Shown in pieces: positions 61,703 to 64,000 of a DNA stretch of 64,000 nt; the stretch's first letter is position 1, and every line of letters begins with the position of its first letter. A program made the position numbers and the translations under genes. The DNA is from Dactylorhiza incarnata (Eukaryota; Streptophyta; Magnoliopsida; Asparagales; Orchidaceae), in assembly GCA_033032865.1 (NCBI GenBank), contig JAWHQI010000040.1, forward strand, positions 13,409,501 through 13,473,500, read 5' to 3'. Below the pieces are notes generated by a model. It ran no database searches. It saw only the letters and a list, made by a program, of their open reading frames with translations, and had not been told where the DNA came from.

Positions 61703-62495
61703 GAGATCAACCTGAAACGCCCCGTCTAGTGAGAGCCCGGGAACGGAATCGATCTGGGGCATTCCAGCACCAATACTTGTCACCTTGCCAGCCTCTCTAG
61801 AGATCAACCTGAAACCCCCCGTCTACTGAGAGCCCGAGAGCGGAATCGATCTGGGGCATTCCAGCACAAAAACTTGTCACCTTGCCAGCCTCTCCAGAGA
61901 TCAACCTGAAACCCCCCGTCTAGTGAGAGCCCGGGAGCGGAATCGATCTGGGGCATTCAAGTATAAAAACTTGTCACCTTGAAAGCCTCTCCAGAGATCA
62001 ACCTGAAACCCCCCGTCTAGTGAGAGCCCGGGAGCGGAATCGATATGGGGCATTCCAGCATAAAAACTTGTCACCTTGCCAGCCTCTCCAGAGATCAACC
62101 TGAAACCCCCCGTCTAGTGAGAGCCCGGGAGCGGAATCGATCTGGGGCATTCCAGCATAAAAACTTGTCACCTTGCCAGACTCTCCAGAGATCAACCTGA
62201 AACCCCCCGTCTAGTGAGATCCCGGGAGCGGAATAGATCTGGGGCATTCCAGCATAAAAACTTGTCATCTTGCCAGCCTCTCCAAAGATCAACCTAAAAC
62301 CCCCCGTCTAGTGAGAGCCCGGGAGCAGAATCGATATGGGGCATTCCAGCATAAAAAACTTGTCACCTTGCCAGCCTCTCCAAAGATCAACCTGAAAACC
62401 CCCGTCTAGTGAGTGCCCGGGAGCGGAATCGATCTGGGGCATTCCAGCATAAAAACTTGTCACCTTGCCAGCCTCTCCAGAGATCAACCTGAAAA
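61703..62495. repeat. 97-bp tandem repeat array in F
   Basis: Units begin (GAGATCAACCTGAAA) at 61703, 61800, 61897, 61994, 62091, 62188, 62285 and 62383, with a partial ninth at 62480. The spacing is 97 bp, once 98. Each unit holds CCGTCTAGTGAGAGCCCGGG, GGAATCGATCTGGGGCATTC and AAAACTTGTCACCTTGCC. The array abuts the point where RT sequence breaks off (minus strand, after GATGCTTTTTCAGG). Short overlapping minus ORFs in it are repeat artefacts. Confidence 0.95.
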
Positions 62496-63346
62496 AGCAT
62501 CTAAGAAAGACATTAGGGAGAAACCAATATCTGAGTCAACCAATGCGTCGATTCTAGGCAGGGGTAGCAATCTTTCGGGCATGATTTATTAAGAAGTGAA
62601 AAGTCGATACACATGCGCCACTTACCTCCCCCCTTTTTCACCATGACTACATTGGAGACCCAGCCTGGATACTGGATCTCCGACACAAAACCTGCTTGTA
62701 TGAGCTTTTTCACTTCCTCGCGGATCGGTCCCTCCAGCTTGTCCGCTGTGGCCCTTTTCTTTTGGCGGATGGGGCAGGTGCCGGGGTCGAGGTTGAGACG
62801 GTGGCAAGCCACATCTACATCGATCCCGGGCATCTCCGCGGCGCTCCAAGCGAAGACATCCACAATCTTCTGTACGCAGGCCAGGATCTCAGCCCGCTCC
62901 TCCGAACTGAGCTCCCCGCTGACTTGGACCTTCTCCACCACCCCAAGCTGAGTGGTGACCTCAAGTTCCACGACCTCATCCACGGCCTCCAGCCTGGATT
63001 GCTCTCCCCAAGCACTTTCCTTCTCTCTGCCGCAAGCGAGCGCTTGGGCTCCTTCCACCGTTTCTTCCTCCCCTACCATTATAAACTCCTCCACTCCTTC
63101 CTGTGTACCCTCTTCTTTCTCTTCCTCTCCTCCTCTCTCTGCCCTGGGTCCTTCAACGACCCCTTCCTGGGCATGAACTTCCTCTTCCTCCTCTTCCCCG
63201 CCTAATCGCCATGGGTTGCTGAGGTGGGGGAAGCAATTGCCTCGGACCCTGCCTCCATCACAACTGGTGGGGTCTTCCTTGTCCTCCATGGAAGTTACCC
63301 CTTCCCGGACCGTAACCTCTTCCCTGACCTTGCATTCCTTCGGCAC
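62490..63346 (-). pseudogene. pol: RT start of F fused to an acidic linker
   Basis: On the minus strand a Glu/Gly-rich stretch (about 63200-62950) precedes Tat-type RT: KIVDVFAWSAAEMPGIDVDV, ACHRLNLDPG, PIREEVKKLIQAGFVSEIQY, WRMCIDFSLLNKSCPKD. After a frameshift near 62565 the conceptual frame gives LPRIDALV and FLDAFSG and then meets the tandem array. The break is just past the first catalytic Asp; the YVDD-equivalent, RNase H and integrase are absent. No protease (D-S/T-G) precedes RT. Confidence 0.85.
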
Positions 63347-64000
63347 GCTGCCTCCACTCCCCCTCCGGGGCCCTGGTCTCTTCCCTTCTCCTTACCTCTT
63401 GCTGCCTGACCTCCGGCTCACTGAGCTTTGATAGCCTCTTGGTGAGCTCCGGGTTGGCCTCCTCACTCTCAATCTCCTCTGCCACCCTCTCCATCAACTC
63501 CTCGTAGGAGACGGGGGTTTCCTCTTTAGGGCCATTTTGAAGAAACTTTCCCTCAGCCCGACCGTGAAGGCGAGCTGGAGTGCAAACCCAGACATCTCCT
63601 GAGTGAGCAGTACCTCTTCCTGGAACCTATCCGCATAGCGAGCTAACGACTCCTTCGGCTCCTGCTTCACTTTGAAGAGAGACTCGGCGTCCTTCTTCCT
63701 TTTCTTTGAAGTTGAGAATCGCAACAAGAAACTCCGGCGCAAATCTTCGAAAGCGTAGATCGACCCTGTAGGGAGTTGATGGAACCAGTCCCTGGCCTTT
63801 TCTTTAAGAGTGACGGCGAAGAGCCGACACTTGAAAGCATCCGACATCGGCCTGATAGAAACCGAGTCCTCAAAAGACTGGAGATGTTGGACGGGGTCAT
63901 CCTTGCCATTGTAATACACCCTGTCCCACTCTCCGAACCCTGCCGGGACAGGTGCAGAAAGTACCAACTCGCAGAAGGGCTTCCCCCTTCCGCTACCCTT
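63258..64000 (-). pseudogene. gag: Gag of F, start outside window
   Basis: Gag sequence reads in from the window edge (CELVLSAPVPAGF), then YNGKDDPVQHLQSFEDSV, FKCRLFAVTLKEKARDWFHQ, FEDLRRSFLLRFSTSKKRK and ESLARYADRFQEEV: a Tat-type gag capsid domain. The frame ends at 63494; a shift there leads into a second open stretch (63497-63258, MERVAEEIESEEANPELTKR). No CCHC knuckle is visible before the acidic linker. Confidence 0.8.

Larger units (their letters stand above)
56323..64000 (-). mobile_element. Tat-like Ty3/gypsy element F, defective, with antisense genes
   Basis: On the minus strand, from right to left: gag (running off the window edge), an acidic linker, the start of RT, a 97-bp tandem array, a region with antisense multi-exon genes on the plus strand, and an LTR at the left. 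Most of RT, RNase H and integrase are missing, and I find no protease. F is GC-rich, unlike its copia neighbours, and dense in CTCGC / GCGAG. Antisense ORFs between pol and 3' LTR are known for Tat-lineage elements. Confidence 0.75.

Noticed and set aside
61901..62292. Three overlapping 65-aa minus ORFs with nearly the same sequence
   Set aside because: They are frame-readings of the 97-bp tandem units, not genes.
61703..62495. Possible CRISPR-like array
   Set aside because: Units are contiguous 97-bp copies with no unique spacers, in a plant retroelement.
62613..63205. Plus-strand ORFs of 112 and 169 aa at the right end
   Set aside because: Shadows of the gag-linker-RT region of F; biased composition, no domain.

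Overview
The window is plant nuclear DNA and, as far as I can see, consists entirely of LTR retrotransposons and their debris. I find no host gene, tRNA gene, rRNA gene or CRISPR array. Evidence for a flowering plant: Ty1/copia elements of Sirevirus type with initiator-tRNA-Met primer sites, an Athila-like Ty3/gypsy pair (one with a tRNA-Asp primer site), a chromodomain gypsy fragment and a Tat-like gypsy. The species cannot be named. All boundaries come from by-eye comparison of repeated copies within the window.

Layout. 1-5373: 3' part of an Athila-like element (G1) with gag-protease and its 3' LTR. 5374-6308: minus-strand copia LTR (D''). 6309-10180 and 10181-14110: two adjacent 3' halves of Sirevirus-like elements, D(i) and D(ii). 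14111-16429: 3' end of a chromovirus (K). 16430-37928: copia element B, carrying two nested insertions: C (17824-25341, minus strand, in the 5' LTR) and the Athila-like non-autonomous H (31274-37294, in the 3' LTR). 37929-56322: copia element E, with the young copia element A (44333-56313) nested in it. 56323-64000: GC-rich Tat-like gypsy F on the minus strand, with multi-exon antisense genes on the plus strand.

How the parts work together. Only A has a near-complete gag-pol, and its pol is broken between integrase and RT. B, C, E and F have lost all or most of pol but keep gag sequence plus an accessory ORF: sense 'ORF3' in A, B and C, antisense ORF in D(i), E and F. Each LTR carries a dense cluster of short CG-containing palindromes private to that element, upstream of its TATA box. 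The same private palindrome plus a TATA-like box recurs upstream of that element's accessory ORF. Sister elements D and E use different palindromes, yet each matches between its own LTR and its own accessory promoter. I regard this self-matched promoter code, together with retention of gag plus accessory ORF, as the most interesting signal here.

Other notable items are hairpin series with compensatory changes in A's LTR and in the D/E 3' UTR, an atypical insertion of H that reads through into the primer-binding site, and a 97-bp tandem array starting at an RT breakpoint in F.
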